64,000 bases of DNA from Isochrysis galbana (Eukaryota > Haptophyta > Isochrysidales > Isochrysidaceae): contig CM030934.1 in the NCBI GenBank assembly GCA_018136815.1, positions 1,334,979 to 1,398,978 on the forward strand. The letters are read 5' to 3'. The notes beneath the pieces are model-generated. The model ran no database searches, was not told the origin of the DNA, and was given only the letters and a program-made list of their open reading frames with translations. Made by a program: the position numbers and the translations under genes. Positions 10,641 through 22,351 of the stretch are shown in pieces; within the stretch, counting starts at the first letter, position 1, and the number at the start of each line of letters is the position of its first letter.

Positions 10641-10839
10641 TCGTTTGGCAAGAGGGTATGCTGCATCCCGCTCGAGTTGGTGCGTGACAGAAAAATATGT
10701 ACGATACAATTGAACATGTCCAATACTAGCGATGTTGACATAAATTACTTAACAGTACTAAATCCGGAATATATCAAGAATATCCTTAGTAGCACGGCTT
10801 ACACAGCGGCGCACACGAGTGCGCTCCACACAAAACAGA

Positions 10840-11411
10840 TTACAAAAGGCCCGTCCTCCCAGGGGAGGCGGGTGGGGGGAGGCGGGCGCACTCACTATTC
10901 TCGTGGACCACCTTCACTGCGTCGAAGGCTTCCTCGTACACCACGACGCGCTTGCCAGTGGCCTTAGAGAGGAGAGTTGCTGGCTTGTTGGGCAGCGTGG
11001 GCGCGAGCTCGTACTTGCTCTTCCAATAGTTGTAGTTGCCCCCCCCGTAGAGACGCCGCTGCTTGGCATCGGAGCACGTCCCAGTTCTTGAGAAGGTGGA
11101 CGATCTCAGCACGTTTTGCGGCATCCATGGCGCGGCTCTTGAAGTCAGCCACCAGCTGATAAAAGAGTCTCTTTGCCTCCTCCCACTGCTGCGGTGTCAC
11201 ACCTGCAGCAGCGGAAGGGGCATTGAGAAGGGGTGAGGGCGTCATCTGTGACATGCGGTGCGGGAGCGAGAGAGAGTGCGATATGAAGAAGAAGAAAGGA
11301 TTTACTGGGTGAGTTGCTGCCAGCGTTTTCTTCCATAAACACCCTTACCTCGATACTCTCACCGACGAGAGTCTCGTTGTAGTGTCGAAAAGTCGCAAGG
11401 CACCGCCACAA
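10840..11411 (-). CDS. hypothetical small gene, frame-disrupted
   Basis: Minus-strand frames with protein-like composition lie here: an acceptor GCTGCTGCAG near 11205 is followed by TPQQWEEAKRLFYQLVADFK and AEIVHLLKNWD, and then, in another frame, LYGGGNYNYWKSKYELAPTL and VVVYEEAFDAVKVVHENSE. An upstream exon may end at ESIE|GTAAGG near 11351. The frame changes between about 11075 and 11085, beside a G7 run, so this is either a pseudogene or a base-call error. I do not recognise the family. The second segment is rich in Tyr and Trp and shows no membrane segment. Confidence 0.35.
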
Positions 11412-11514
11412 GAACGACCATAAGATTCATCGTAACAGCACCGTAAGATTGAGGTATGAACAGAGACAGAGTACGAGGTGACTGCCAGCGAAACGGGACA
11501 GGCACCCTTGACAG

Positions 11515-11850
11515 CTTACGGGGGGGAATAGCGCCTGGGGGCTCGAGGACAGCCCCCCGATAGCTATCGGCGCCCGTCGTTTTCCCCCAATAGCTATCGG
11601 CGCCCGTCCTTTTCCCCCCAATAGCTATCGGGGGCCGCCTTTCGCCCCCGATAGCTATTGGGGGCCGACCTTAAAACGCGATAGCTCCCCGGGGGACGTA
11701 AAATCTCCCAACAGCTCTCGGGGGATTTTCTCGGTCCCCCGATAGCTCTCGGTGGGGCTGTTGGCGATCGGGAGAAAATTTCCCCCCGATAGCTCCTGGG
11801 GGCCCCCGGGAGCTCCTGGGGGGCGTTGGCTCCTGGGGGGTAACACATAT
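11515..11850 (+). repeat. DR-F: element built of GATAGCTATC palindromic units, copy 1
   Basis: At least nine imperfect units of the form CCCCCGATAGCTATCGGGGG, separated by 10-25 bp of G/C- or T-rich spacer, make up about 330 bp. A second copy lies in reverse at 31917-32215 with the same unit order, so the whole block moved or duplicated as one piece. The units are self-complementary and could form hairpins or bind a dimeric protein. Stop codons are frequent and no protein is evident. Confidence 0.75.
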
Positions 11851-11965
11851 ATGTATTTGGCCTCCGGCCAAATACCTTTAAAATATATTCGAGGCCTACA
11901 ACCCAGGACGCGCTTCAAATACAGCCAAATACATATGTAGAGGCCAAATACGGTAAATACGTATT
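11850..11965. repeat. inverted motif cluster around TTTGGCCTCCGGCCAAATAC
   Basis: The motif GTATTTGGCC and its complement GGCCAAATAC occur several times between 11856 and 11965, in both directions. This makes a short AT-rich palindromic cluster adjoining DR-F. Function is unknown. Confidence 0.5.
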
Positions 11966-12239
11966 TCCCATCTAGGGGCGTGAGTAAAGGCAGAATGATA
12001 GAATTATCGATGTTTCGTTCATTCTCGTTGGGGGGGGTTTGGGGTGCGGGTTTTCAAGTTTTGACCGCCGTCTGGCGACTGGAGGTCGGTCGCGCCTGGC
12101 GCATTTCCTGGACATTTCGCGAGAGGCGCCCGTGGGGGGCGCAGGAAGCTTCGTAGAAAGTACCGGTCTTCTCTCGGCCCTTCTCCCTGGGCTTCCCCCG
12201 CGTGCAGAGGCGGCGGCCGCGCTGAGCTCGCCGCGTCTC

Positions 12240-12480
12240 TCTCGCCGCTTCCCCCCCCCCCCCCCCGCCCCGCCCCGCCTCCCCCTCCCCCCCCCTCTGC
12301 CCCCCCTCCCCTCCCCCTTCCCCCCCCCCCCCCCTTCCTTCTTTCTTTCTCTTCTCTCGGCCTCTCCTCTTTTCTTCTACTCCACCACCAGGGAGGGCCC
12401 TCCCCGTCCCCTTCCCCCCGCCCCCCACTCCTATCTCTCGTCTCGCTCCCCTCCCCCCCCCCCCCTCCCCCCCTCCGGAG
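12240..12480 (+). promoter_or_regulatory. pyrimidine-rich tract upstream of FtsH
   Basis: Poly-C/CT sequence with runs of 8-14 C immediately precedes the FtsH start. Similar C- or G-rich tracts precede the ODA gene (19980-20190) and the WW-domain gene (57090-57345), so they may mark promoters or 5' UTRs in this genome. No TATA box is visible. Confidence 0.4.
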
Positions 12481-12486
12481 AGCCTC

Positions 12487-14608
12487 ATGCTCGCCGCTTC
12501 CTCGCTCGGCGCGCTTGCGCTCCACGCGCCGATGACGATCCGGCCCGCGCTTCGGCCCCAAAACGTCCAGATGAACGCCGCCTCCGACTTGCGCAACGGG
12601 ATCGCCGCCGGTGAGCTCCGCTAGTCCCAACGAGCGAGCGCTCTGCTCACGATGCACACTTGCCCCACCCTTCATTTCACTCTGGAGCCCGGCAAGCACG
12701 CGCAGACCGTGTACGCTCGTGCTCACATGTCCTTTCTCTCCGCCTCCCATCCCCATCGCAGCTGCCATCGCCGCCACCGTTGGTGTGAGTGCTGCATCGG
12801 CAGCTGAGCCGTGGCCCTACTCTACGCTCCTCGACCGTATCAATGCGGATGAGGTCGCCAAGGTCGCCTTCTCGGAGGACGGCACCAAGGTCGTCGCATT
12901 CGACGATAAGGGTGACCACCAGGTTCAGATCTTCCCTGGCGGAGATGCCGAGCTCGTGCAGCAGCTCCGCAAGCACAACGTGCAATTCGCAGTTGTTCCC
13001 CGCCCGGAGGCCAACCCGCTTTTCTCTGCTCTTGGCACCTTCGGCGGCGTCCTACTTAACTTCTTCCCCCTGATCCTACTGATCGGCCTCAATATCCTCG
13101 CGTCGCGTGGCGGCGGCGGTATGGGAGGTGGTGGCATGGGCGGTCCCGGCAATATTGGTAAGGCCAAGTCGCAGATTCAGATGGAGCCCAACACTGGCGT
13201 CACCTTTGATGACGTCGCGGGTTGCGATGCCTCGAAGCTTGAGCTTACCGAGATTGTCGAGTTCCTCAAGAATCCGGCCAAATATTCGGCGCTGGGCGCC
13301 AAGATTCCGCGCGGCGCGATCATGGAGGGCCCCCCCGGTACCGGCAAGACCCTTCTCGCCCGCGCCGTTGCTGGCGAGGCTGGAGTGCCGTTCATTTCCG
13401 CCTCGGGCTCTGAGTTCGTCGAGATGTTCGTTGGTGTGGGCGCCTCACGTGTCCGGGACCTCTTCTCCCAAGCCAAGAAGAATGCGCCCTGCATCGTATT
13501 TATCGATGAGATTGATGCGATTGGCGGAGCGCGTGCTGGTGGCGCCGGCGGCGGCATGGGCGGCGGTGGCAATGACGAACGCGAGCAAACGCTCAACCAG
13601 ATCCTGACTGAGATGGATGGCTTCGACGGCAACTCGGGGGTCATTGTCCTTGCCGCCACCAACCGTGCTGACATCCTCGATTCGGCTCTCCTCCGCCCCG
13701 GTCGCTTCGACCGCCGTGTTCCTGTGGATCTTCCCGACGTCAAGGGCCGCCTCGAGATCCTCAAGGTGCACGCCCGCGGCAAGCCTTTAGCGGCTGATCT
13801 GGACCTCAACATCATCGCCAAGCGCACTACTGGCTTCTCGGGTGCCTCGCTTGCGAACCTCCTCAACGAGGCTGCCATCGTCGCCGCTCGCAAGGACGCC
13901 ACCGAGATCGGCTATGAGCAGATTGACTACGCCATCGACCGTGTGACGGTCGGAATGCAGAAGACCACTGGCACTTCCTTCCCGGCGCGCCAGCGCCTTG
14001 TTGCCTACCACGAGGCCGGCCATGCCGTCATGGGCCTCCTTACTCCCGACTATGACCTCGTCACTAAGGTGACAGTTATCCCCCGCACGAACGGCGCGGG
14101 CGGATTCACCCTCTTCACACCATCTGAAGAACGCCTCGAATCAGGCATGTACTCTAAGCGCTACCTCGAAGCGCAGCTTTCCGTCGCCCTAGGCGGGCGT
14201 GTTGCTGAGGAGATTGCCTTTGGAGAGGACGAGGTTACCACGGGCGCCTCAGGCGACTTGCAGCAGGTGCGGCAGATCGCTCGCCGGATGGTCGCGCAGT
14301 GGGGCTTTGCCTTCGAGAACCTAGGCGGCGGCCCCGTCGCGTGGGAGACGCCTGAGGGTAACGGCATGATGCAGCCCAAGGTTGCGTCGGCCAAGATGGA
14401 GCAGGACATTGACGAGCAGGTCAAGCGGATTGTCGAGAGGGCTTTCGACAAGTGCATGGCGACGCTTACCGAGAATAAGGCTCTCCTCGACGCCGTGACC
14501 GCCCGCCTCATCGAGAAGGAGACCATTGATTATGATGAGCTCCTTGCGATGCGCGACGCCCACTTCGGCGGCAAGTCCCCGGCTGAGTTCTCCACCTCCG
14601 CCATGTAA
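12487..14608 (+). CDS. ftsH: plastid thylakoid FtsH metalloprotease
   Basis: This is a membrane-bound ATP-dependent zinc protease that degrades damaged thylakoid proteins, notably photosystem II D1. Exon 1 is 12487-12610 and exon 2 is 12762-14608. The GT-AG intron (12611-12761) splits an Ala codon and the product is 656 residues. The N-terminus has a hydrophobic leader ([15 protein letters not shown]), then transit-like sequence, then an Ala-rich lumen-type segment ending ASAAEP (about 42-58). A transmembrane helix ([17 protein letters not shown]) precedes the Gly-rich linker. The AAA domain has Walker A GPPGTGKT (about 231-238), Walker [12 protein letters not shown] and [22 protein letters not shown]. 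The peptidase motif HEAGH is at about 458-462. Walker A is preceded by Met-Glu rather than the common Leu-Val. The start at 12487 is chosen because it alone gives a leader in phase. Confidence 0.95.
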
Positions 14609-15419
14609 GCTTTATGCGCTCTCGGGCGCGGGGATGAGATGGCCCGACAGCCAGTCACCTCGAGAGCTCTGACGCCTATTACCTTCTCAGCATTGTACAC
14701 AACGTGATCGTCGAGCAGGCGTGGAGGCACCAGGACTGCTCACCACCCAACGCTTGATGGTTCTCTCAGCTCTTGCGGGGAGTGGGAGGTACTTGATTTC
14801 AGTGCTTGGGGTGGACTGGTTGGGGGTGTCGGGTATACAACATATGCCATGTGTTGGGACAACACCAACACACGCAAGATGTTGTCCTCCCTCGCATCGT
14901 GCGTGTGGGGGTGAGGAAGGGGGCAGGATGGGAAAACAATAGCTCCGTTTTACGATGGTTTTGTGATTGTGCCCTCTTATGAGAACGTGTGGAATATCAC
15001 CGTTAGTTTGCGCCAACGCCGACGCGTACGTATTTCATAAAGCAAACGTTTGAAAATTCAAGAGTGAGGTAAGGGCGGTCAGAAAAGAACATTTGACCTT
15101 TGAATGATCCTATACTAACGACACCTACTGCGGACTGAGTACGCACACTATTACTAGCGCTACCTCTCCGCCGACACCGAGAGGGTGCAACTCGAGGTTC
15201 GAGGTTCCCTTTTCCTTTTTTTGTCACGCCCCTCCCGACTTTTTAGGTATATAATTTCTACTGACCCCTAACTTCGCCCCTAACTCGGAGCTGGACCGCG
15301 CGCAAACAAACATAAAAACCAAACCTGAGGTTGCACCCTCTCGCCCTCAATTCCTGTCGCATTCGCGAATCGACGCTCGTTAGGCTTCTCTCTTCTCTTC
15401 GTTCGGTATTTATTTATCG
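14609..15419. other. intergenic, no recognised feature
   Basis: This is presumably the FtsH 3' UTR and spacer. Only short frames without recognisable products occur. It becomes AT-richer after 15200, towards the repeat cluster. Confidence 0.5.
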
Positions 15420-16135
15420 TTATAATTCTAATTCTCTCGTTCTCGTTCTCGGTCAAAAATTTCGCGTGCTCGTAACACTCGTACCCTACAATCCCTCCTC
15501 GCCTCGCCAGCCCCTGCCAACACAGCCCTCCTCTCACTCACCCTCGAAGTCGCGTTCCGTCAAAAGAGGGCCAGGTTATTATTTTTTTCCCACCCAGATG
15601 TGCATGTTTTCTTTTTCAACCAGTGCAGAGGGAAAAATCGCCATGCGCACGCACGGCGTCTCCGCGGGGGGGGGAGACACCGCGCCGTGCCCAATGCGCA
15701 CGGCGTGCACAATGGTGCTCAGTTGATACTATTCAGTAAACTGCATGTTTGTGTAGGTGTCGGCCTCAGATGAAAAGCGTTTATGCGCACACACGGCGTC
15801 CCCGCGGGGGAACATGCACCGCGGGAAAGGCAGAGAAAGTTGTTCTCCCCACGCAGTGTTATTTAATTTTAAATAACTGTGGACATTTGATCGCTCAATT
15901 CGACTGATGTCCCACAATTGACGGAACGACACCTCGCCTCTCGCCTCTCGCTCGATGTCGCTCTCGCCGCCGTCCTTGCCCTCGCTCAAGCCCGCCTGCC
16001 CGCCTTCCTCTGCTGACGGGCCTCAGCCCTCAGCCCGTCAGCGTCTCCGAAGTCGTCTCCTCCGCCGCGCCTGCCGCCGGTCTGCCTCCTTCCTCATTGC
16101 CCTCAGGCCCTAAGGGCCATCACAATTCGTCAATT
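15420..16135 (-). repeat. DR-C copy in reverse, split by element TIR-1A
   Basis: The stretches 15420-15546 and 15933-16135 together match, in reverse, the continuous DR-C copy at about 41985-42290 (GCCTCTCGC and CTGACGGGCT blocks). The break falls where element TIR-1A is inserted. Confidence 0.75.
15547..15932 (+). mobile_element. TIR-1A, short DNA transposon with target-site duplication
   Basis: The left end, AAGTCGCGTTCCGTCAAAAG, mirrors the right end, whose reverse complement is GTGTCGTTCCGTCAATTGTG. CTCG lies on both sides (15543-15546 and 15933-15936). The uninterrupted DR-C copy near 42180 has CTCG only once, which supports insertion with a 4-5 bp duplication. The 386-bp interior has a segment alternating CGCACGGCGT palindromes and no transposase. 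Relatives are at 53107-53730 and from 62949. Confidence 0.82.
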
Positions 16136-16330
16136 CCCTTTCTCCTACCTCCTTAGCCTTCCCCCTTCATTCCTTGTTCTTCGGTTTCCGGGGTCCGGCC
16201 CAGGTACACTACCTTGGGCGCCCGATTCGGGGCATGGGTATGGGTATGGGGTCCGGGCACGCCTTTTGCCTTTTGATTGGTTGGTTTTTGTGGTCGGGAA
16301 TTGCGCACGTGGTTAGTGATCCGTTGTTTT
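16135..16330 (+). repeat. DR-D, copy 2
   Basis: The segment carries CTTCGGTTTCCGGGGTCCGG near 16180 and the following CACTACC and GGGTCCGGGCACGCC blocks seen in copy 1 at 60-320. No coding content was found. Confidence 0.6.
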
Positions 16331-16528
16331 TCGTATTGAGCATCAACTGCATCGTCATAACGATAGGATCATGGAGCGCGCCACGCTCCCCTCCTCTTTC
16401 TCCGCCCACCCCACCGCGCCGGCTGACCAAGTGATGGCCGACGCCACGCAACCGCAGCGCTCGCATACTGATATAATAATAAAACAACTGAGCGTTAGTA
16501 CCACTACTCCCACTATCCCGGTACTATC

Positions 16529-17140
16529 ACAACTAAGTTTATACTTGGTTCGCCCATGGGGGGGCACGAGCCCCCCCCTCTCTCCACTCCTCCCCTGCCA
16601 TGGGGGAGGAACCACCCGCTCTCCTGGCACGCCTGATGGCCTGCCAGGAGCACACTGCCCTGCTGACCCATCCCTCTCCCCACAGGCACGCCTGACTCGC
16701 CCGCCCTGGCCCGTCGTGGCCTGCCCATCCCTCTGACCAGCCCCTCCTCCCCCTGGGCCCCCCTGATCAGGACCTCCCAGCCAGCTCCAGTCGACTGGCA
16801 GGGGCTCGAGAGCCAGCGAGGGAGAGGCAGGAGGGGCCAGGGCCATGCCCCAGCCTCACCTGCCCCTTGAGCTGCGCTCCCAGGCCCCTGCCGGCCTCCT
16901 GGGGACCTGAAGAGGGGCCGCAGGCGCGCGCCATGGGCCCCCGCCGCAGGGAAGAGAGGAGGAAGAGGGAAGAGGGAGGGGAGGGGAGAGTGGCAGCTCT
17001 CCCCTCCGGCGTTTACGTGTCTTCTCGCCCCGTTTGGGTAAGAGAAGACGGGGGCGCCAGAGCCAGGAGGGAAGGGCCGCGGCTCGCCGCGGCCACTCGC
17101 TTAGGCGAGGAGTGATTAGCGCTTCTGGGCTCCTTTTCAC
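16529..17140 (+). repeat. DR-A copy 2 (full length, subfamily 1)
   Basis: A head CAACTAAGTTTATACTTGGT and G7/C8 hairpin are followed by about 500 bp ending GCTTCTGGGCTCC. It matches the reversed copy at 39775-40395 along its length. It lies directly after a reversed DR-B tail (GTTAGTACCACTACTCCCAC near 16493). Open frames within it are Pro/Ala/Gly-rich on all strands and are not protein-like. It is a non-coding dispersed element of unknown class. Confidence 0.7.
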
Positions 17141-17395
17141 GAGTGCCCCCCCCCCCCCCCTGCGTTGTTTTTACCCGAAAGGGGTTTTCCCCCAGCGTGG
17201 ACTCGAGGAGAGGACGTGCTGGGGTGCGCGGGGTCGGTGCGTGCACTGGGGGGAGGACAAATATCGAGGGGAGGGGGCAGTGCCCCCTCCCCCCGGTAGC
17301 ATTCGGACACCTGGCTCGTCAGGCATGGCGGGATTCCGGGACGGAAATGTTGTGTCCAATTAGCTAGTGGGGTTGGCTAGGATATAACATTAATT

Positions 17396-18000
<605 letters not shown>

Positions 18001-18279
18001 CCCCCCTCTCCCTCGCTTCGCTCTCCTCCACCTCTCTCCCTGCGGCGCGTCGCCATGCGGCGCGCCACGGCCTGCTCTCAGAGGTCCTTTGGGGGCATCC
18101 AGAGGGCCAGCCAGGGCAGCTCAGGGGGCAGTGGAGGCTCGGGCTCAGCCCCTGGCCCCCCCTGCCTCTCCCACGCTTGCCTCGCTGGCCCTGGGTGCCG
18201 CCCAGAGGCCCCTGTCTGCCTGGCGACCAGGGATGGGGGGGGGAGTCAGTACGAGAGCAGGCCCAAGCGGGCCAGGGCC

Positions 18280-18700
18280 GTTTGCGTTAGCAAGCGGGCG
18301 GAGAGGGGCGGCTGGCGACAGGAGGGGGGTGAGGAGGGAGAGGCTCAAGACGCCTATCTATGGGGACCCTTGTGGCAGGTACCTCGAGGCGCAGTCTCTT
18401 ATTTCTCGAGGATCGCTCGCGGCGAGAGCTGTAAGGGCCGTTCTTCTTTTTTGACGAGAGGTCCCTCCCCCCCCCCCCCGGTGCTTTTTCACGGAGAGTC
18501 GGCCGGCGTCGACCGGTCCGCCTCAATGGGTTTTCCCTCATTTTAACTTGTGGGGAGTTAGAATGGGAGCCGGGGGCTTGCGAGGGGGGAGATTTGGAGG
18601 GGTGCATAGGAGTATGTATCTGTGTCAACAGCACGCGCCAAGGTGTACGGGCAGGTGCGCTGAGGGCTGTCGTGTTGGTACCGGGCTAGTGAGAGTAGTG
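18280..18700 (+). repeat. DR-B copy 3
   Basis: The segment runs from CCGTTTGCGTTAGCAAGCGG to GCTAGTGAGAGTAGTGGTAC. With copy 2 it forms a large inverted repeat, with arms of about 430 bp separated by about 280 bp of related GC-rich sequence. It is followed within 40 bp by DR-A copy 3. Confidence 0.8.
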
Positions 18701-18736
18701 GTACTAATGCTCAGTTAGATTATATCCCCCACTGTC

Positions 18737-19335
18737 AACTAAGTTTATACTTGGTTGACCCATGGGGGGGCACGAGCCCCCCCCTCTCTCCACTCCTCCC
18801 CTGCCATGGGGGAGGAACCACCCATCCTCCTGGCATGCCTGATGGCTTGCCAGGAGGCCACTGCCCTACTGACCCACTCCCTTCCCCACAGGCTCGCCCC
18901 ATTCGCCCATCCTGGCCCCTCGTGACCAGCCCATTGCTCCAACCCCCCCTCCCCCCCTGGTCGACAGGCAGACAGGTGCAGACTGGGGGCCCCAGAGGCT
19001 CGGGAGCGCCAGCGAGGGAGAGGCAGGGGAGGCCAGGGCCCAGCCCCAGCCTCCTCTGCCCCCTGAGCTGGCCTCCAGGAGCCTCCAGGGGCCGCCAGAG
19101 GGCAGCTGGAGGCCTGCCGCAGGCGCGCCATCGCGCGTGCCGCAGGAGAGGGGAGAGAGAGCGCGGAAAAGGGGGTGGGCGCGAGCGAGAGCTCCGCCCA
19201 CCGGAAAATCGGTAAGTCTCGCGCCTGTTTACAGGATAAGACGAGACAGAGTGGGCCGCCCACTCGGAGACACAGGAGGAAGGGGGGGAAAGATCACCGG
19301 GGGGTGGCGCGGGCCACCGGACCATATCTAAGCCC
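18737..19335 (+). repeat. DR-A copy 3 (subfamily 2)
   Basis: The copy has the same head as the other DR-A elements, but its body matches the reversed copy at 24265-24845. It ends GGACCATATCTAAGCCC at about 19319-19335. The two ends (CAACTAAGTTTATAC, and GGGCTTAGATATGG in reverse) look like weak terminal inverted repeats. Confidence 0.7.
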
Positions 19336-19510
19336 TCCACCCCAATCCCCCTAGTAGTGTACGGGGGGAGCCGCCTGATGGCGGGGGGAGAAGGGCCGGG
19401 GAATGGGGGTGTAGAGAGTATGCTACGTGCTACTTGTAGTGGGTAGTGGTTCCATTCGCCGCGAGTGCGGTAAGAATATTAAAAGGTTTTTTTTTTTATA
19501 TCCCCCACTG
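19336..19510 (+). repeat. probable LINE 3' tail fragment
   Basis: The segment ends GTAAGAATATTAAAAGGTTT followed by a T-run near 19470-19498. The same terminus (GCGAGAATATTAAAAGGTTT and T-run) ends the LINE remnant near 25298-25328. Confidence 0.45.
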
Positions 19511-19979
19511 TCCACGGTCCATAGTCCACAACGTACAACAACGTACAACGTAGTTTTATTTCCGTCAAAAGTGGACCATCGACCATCGACTGCAATTTTA
19601 TTTTGATACGACTTCCGTGTTATTATAATAATTTTGTGGTATTATAATACTGCCAGTTCAGAGTCCTCGTAACATCATAAAAACATTCCGTGAAGACTAC
19701 AGCCTAGCGGCTAGTTGGTTCAGTATTTCGGGTTTCAGAGAGTTGAGAGTTTCGCCTTTTTCGCGGTTCTTCGCCATTCGCCATTCTTTCACGTGCTTCA
19801 GTCATCCCATCCTTGGCGACTGCCTCCGTAAGGCGTGAGAGGGAGTTGTGCGTGGTCCTTGTCATGAATCCAGAGTTGACCAGCCATACGCCGTACTTCC
19901 GCTATGGGGTCCTCTTCAGTGTGCATGTCCGCCTCGATGCCTCGATGTCAATATGTCAATGTATTTTCATGGCCCCACT

Positions 19980-20190
19980 TCTCCTTTTCCTCCCCTCCCC
20001 CCCCCCGGTATTCTCTCTTCCCCCCTCCCTCCCTCAACGGTTCCGCGGCGCGGCGCCCTACTCTATCTACCCCGCGCGCTCGGAACCAGCCAAACCCTCC
20101 CCCCTCCCTCCCCCCTTCCTCTCCCTCCCTTCCTTCCCCCCTTGCTCCCTCCTTCTCCCCCCCCCCCCTCCCCCCCCCTCTCTTCCTGCC
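19980..20190 (+). promoter_or_regulatory. C-rich tract upstream of the ODA docking gene
   Basis: CT/CCCT-rich sequence runs almost to the ATG at 20203, as upstream of FtsH. It is probably the core promoter and 5' UTR. No discrete motif can be singled out. Confidence 0.35.
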
Positions 20191-20202
20191 GCTTAGGCAG
20201 CG

Positions 20203-21938
20203 ATGAGCAGCGAGCGCGTGAGTGCCGATGTGGTCTCGCAGCTGGATGAGCTCCAGCGCAAGTACAGGATCATGGAGGGCGACCGGAAATCGTATGCTGA
20301 GGAGGTGCAGAACGTCGTGCGCAAACAAAAGGCGCAGATTGAGAAGCTTAAGCGAGAGAACAACCAGCTGAAGTCAGAGCTGAGCCTCGAGACGAGGGCG
20401 GCCACTGTTGGCAGCTCAGGCGTAGTCTCGACTAAGCTCACCGCGCTGCAAGACGCGCAGGAGCTCGCGGCGCGGACGATCGAGGCAGAGAAGCGGCGAG
20501 GAGAAGAGTTGGATATGCGCCTGCGCGCCCTCAAGGAGCAGCTTCTGCAGGAGAAGAAGGAGATGGGCGGCAACAATGGTCATATAGAGCAGCACCATGC
20601 CGTCCAGAAACAGGTCAAGGTGCTCGAGCACCGGCTCCACCGCTCCCTGGTCAAATTCAACGAGGCCATCTCGGCCAACAAGGAGCTTCGTGAGATCATC
20701 GACAACCTTCGGCGAGAGAGGGTCGTCTTTGACGGCATTTACAAGAAGATGCAGGTAGAAATCGATTTTTTTGTCCTGACTAAATGATCATCTCCTGCAC
20801 ATGCTGAATGTGCTCTACCCCCCTTGTGGCACAGAACAATCTTGCCGAGAAGAAGAAGAAGATGGCGGATATCATCGAGGTTGCGAATGTGGCATACGAG
20901 GCGCGTGATCGTGCGCATGCTGAGATAAACAACTTGCGGGCGCAGGCGGAGAAGGAGCAAGCTGAATTTGAGGTGCAGTGGAAGGAACTTGGCCTGCAGC
21001 TGGAGGAAGATCGGCGCCGACAGGAAGCCTTGGCAAGAGAACGCGCCAAGGCACTGACGGAAGCCAACAAGAGCGCAGAAGATGACGCGCTTGACAAGGC
21101 TTCGGCCAAGGGCGGCAGGGGTTCTAGCAACGGGAATGACGATGTGGCAAGCGGGATGGAGAAGGTGGCGTCGTACGAGGAGGCCTTTGCCCAGATCCAA
21201 ACAGCCACCGGAATAGAGGACATCGACCAGCTCGTCAACAATTTTATCGAAAATGAGGATGGAAATTTCAAGATGTTTAACTATCTAAACGAGCTCAATT
21301 CGGACATCGAGAAGGCAGAGGATGCCATCCAGGAGCTCAAGAAGGACGCCGAGAACTTCCGAGGTAAGGATCGCGGAGCTGCCTCTCAGCGTAAGCGGAT
21401 GATGAAAGATCTCGCGGATCGCGTCTCGGATACCGAGGCGAAGGCTGCGCAGTATGAGGAGACGTTGAAAACTCTTAACGGGTCCATCGCGTCCATCATT
21501 AAAATCATTGAGGGGCTCACAGTCAAGCTTGGCTGCAACTCGCGACTCCTTAATGAAATGGGCGCCGAGGGCGGCGGGTGCAACGAACAGAACATGATGG
21601 TTTACATGGGCGTTATTGAGCAGAGAGCGAATGAGCTGCTCAGTGCGCACTTGCAACAAACCGGGGGTGGTGGTGTAGCGTCCTCGCTCTTGCGTCGGGA
21701 TGCCGGGATGGAGTCGGGCTCCGCCCGTGGAACTAACTCAAGACCTAGCATTGCTGTGCCGACGACTGCAGACGACGGCTTGGAATCTGATGACAGTGAT
21801 GAGGACGACCAACGGCCTCTTTCGCGTCAGGAGCTGCATGCAAGGACCCTGCGAGGGCTTGCCAAGCGCGAATCATCCACCAAGAAGGCAACGAACACTA
21901 ATAGTCGACGAGGGTCCGGTGTTCCGACTCGGCGTTGA
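20203..21938 (+). CDS. outer dynein arm docking complex subunit (ODA1/DC2, CCDC63/CCDC114-ODAD1 family)
   Basis: This long coiled-coil protein anchors outer dynein arms on axonemal doublet microtubules. Exon 1 (20203-20754) and exon 2 (20835-21938) are joined in phase 0 across an 80-bp GT-AG intron, giving 551 residues. Nearly the whole chain shows heptad-rich helix. The family signature is YEEAFAQIQTATGIEDIDQL followed by VNNFIENEDGNFKMFNYLNE (about residues 300-340), close to the conserved ODA1 core. The C-terminal 70 residues are acidic then basic and disordered (DDSDEDDQ, ending SRRGSGVPTRR). Length and domain order agree with algal ODA1. The gene shows that the organism makes motile flagella with outer arms. 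Confidence 0.92.
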
Positions 21939-22351
21939 GTCGGGGCCGATTGCCCTGATTAGGCACTGTAAATTGCTCGTGCACCTGGGATTAGATCCTC
22001 TGGAGCAACGCTCAACTAATCCATCGGATCCGTTGGCTTCGTGCGTGTGCCCAATGATCGGAGCTCTTTGTCTGTTTGGATACTGAGTGCATGTCTAGCG
22101 GGTGGAGCGGGAGAGGTCGTGCGTGTGCGTCGTGCCTGCTTCTAGAACGAATTTGTGCGAAAAGTACGAAGTATTGCGTACTGCTAGTCTTCCTCTAGAG
22201 CCCAAGACGCCCGCGTCCCTCCTTGCGCCACCTCGGGACGGCACGGGAGTTGGTGGCTGAGCATTTCGTTGAGGGAGAGCTCGGGCCCTGCCCAGAAAGA
22301 ACACTAAAGCCAAGCCCAAGCGCGGCGGCAACTGGTCTCCCTTCGCTATTC

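Noticed and set aside
12611-12761. Upstream extension of the FtsH frame with its own Met
   Set aside because: It lies between a strong GT donor and an AG acceptor and shows no leader sequence; splicing from 12487 gives a proper N-terminus.
12019-12777. Gly-rich minus-strand and Pro-rich plus-strand frames upstream of FtsH
   Set aside because: They arise from the poly-C tract; only the short exon at 12487-12610 has transit-peptide character and correct phase.
16355-16846. Pro/Ala/Gly-rich frames of 100-200 codons in DR-A and DR-B copies (also 17944-18546, 18735-19340, 24371-24846, 39991-40535)
   Set aside because: The same repeats are open on both strands and in different frames from copy to copy, so high GC, not selection, keeps them free of stops.
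19680-19730. tRNA-like stretch (AGTTGGTTCAGTATTTCGGG)
   Set aside because: No acceptor stem or complete cloverleaf could be formed, and the B-box is imperfect.
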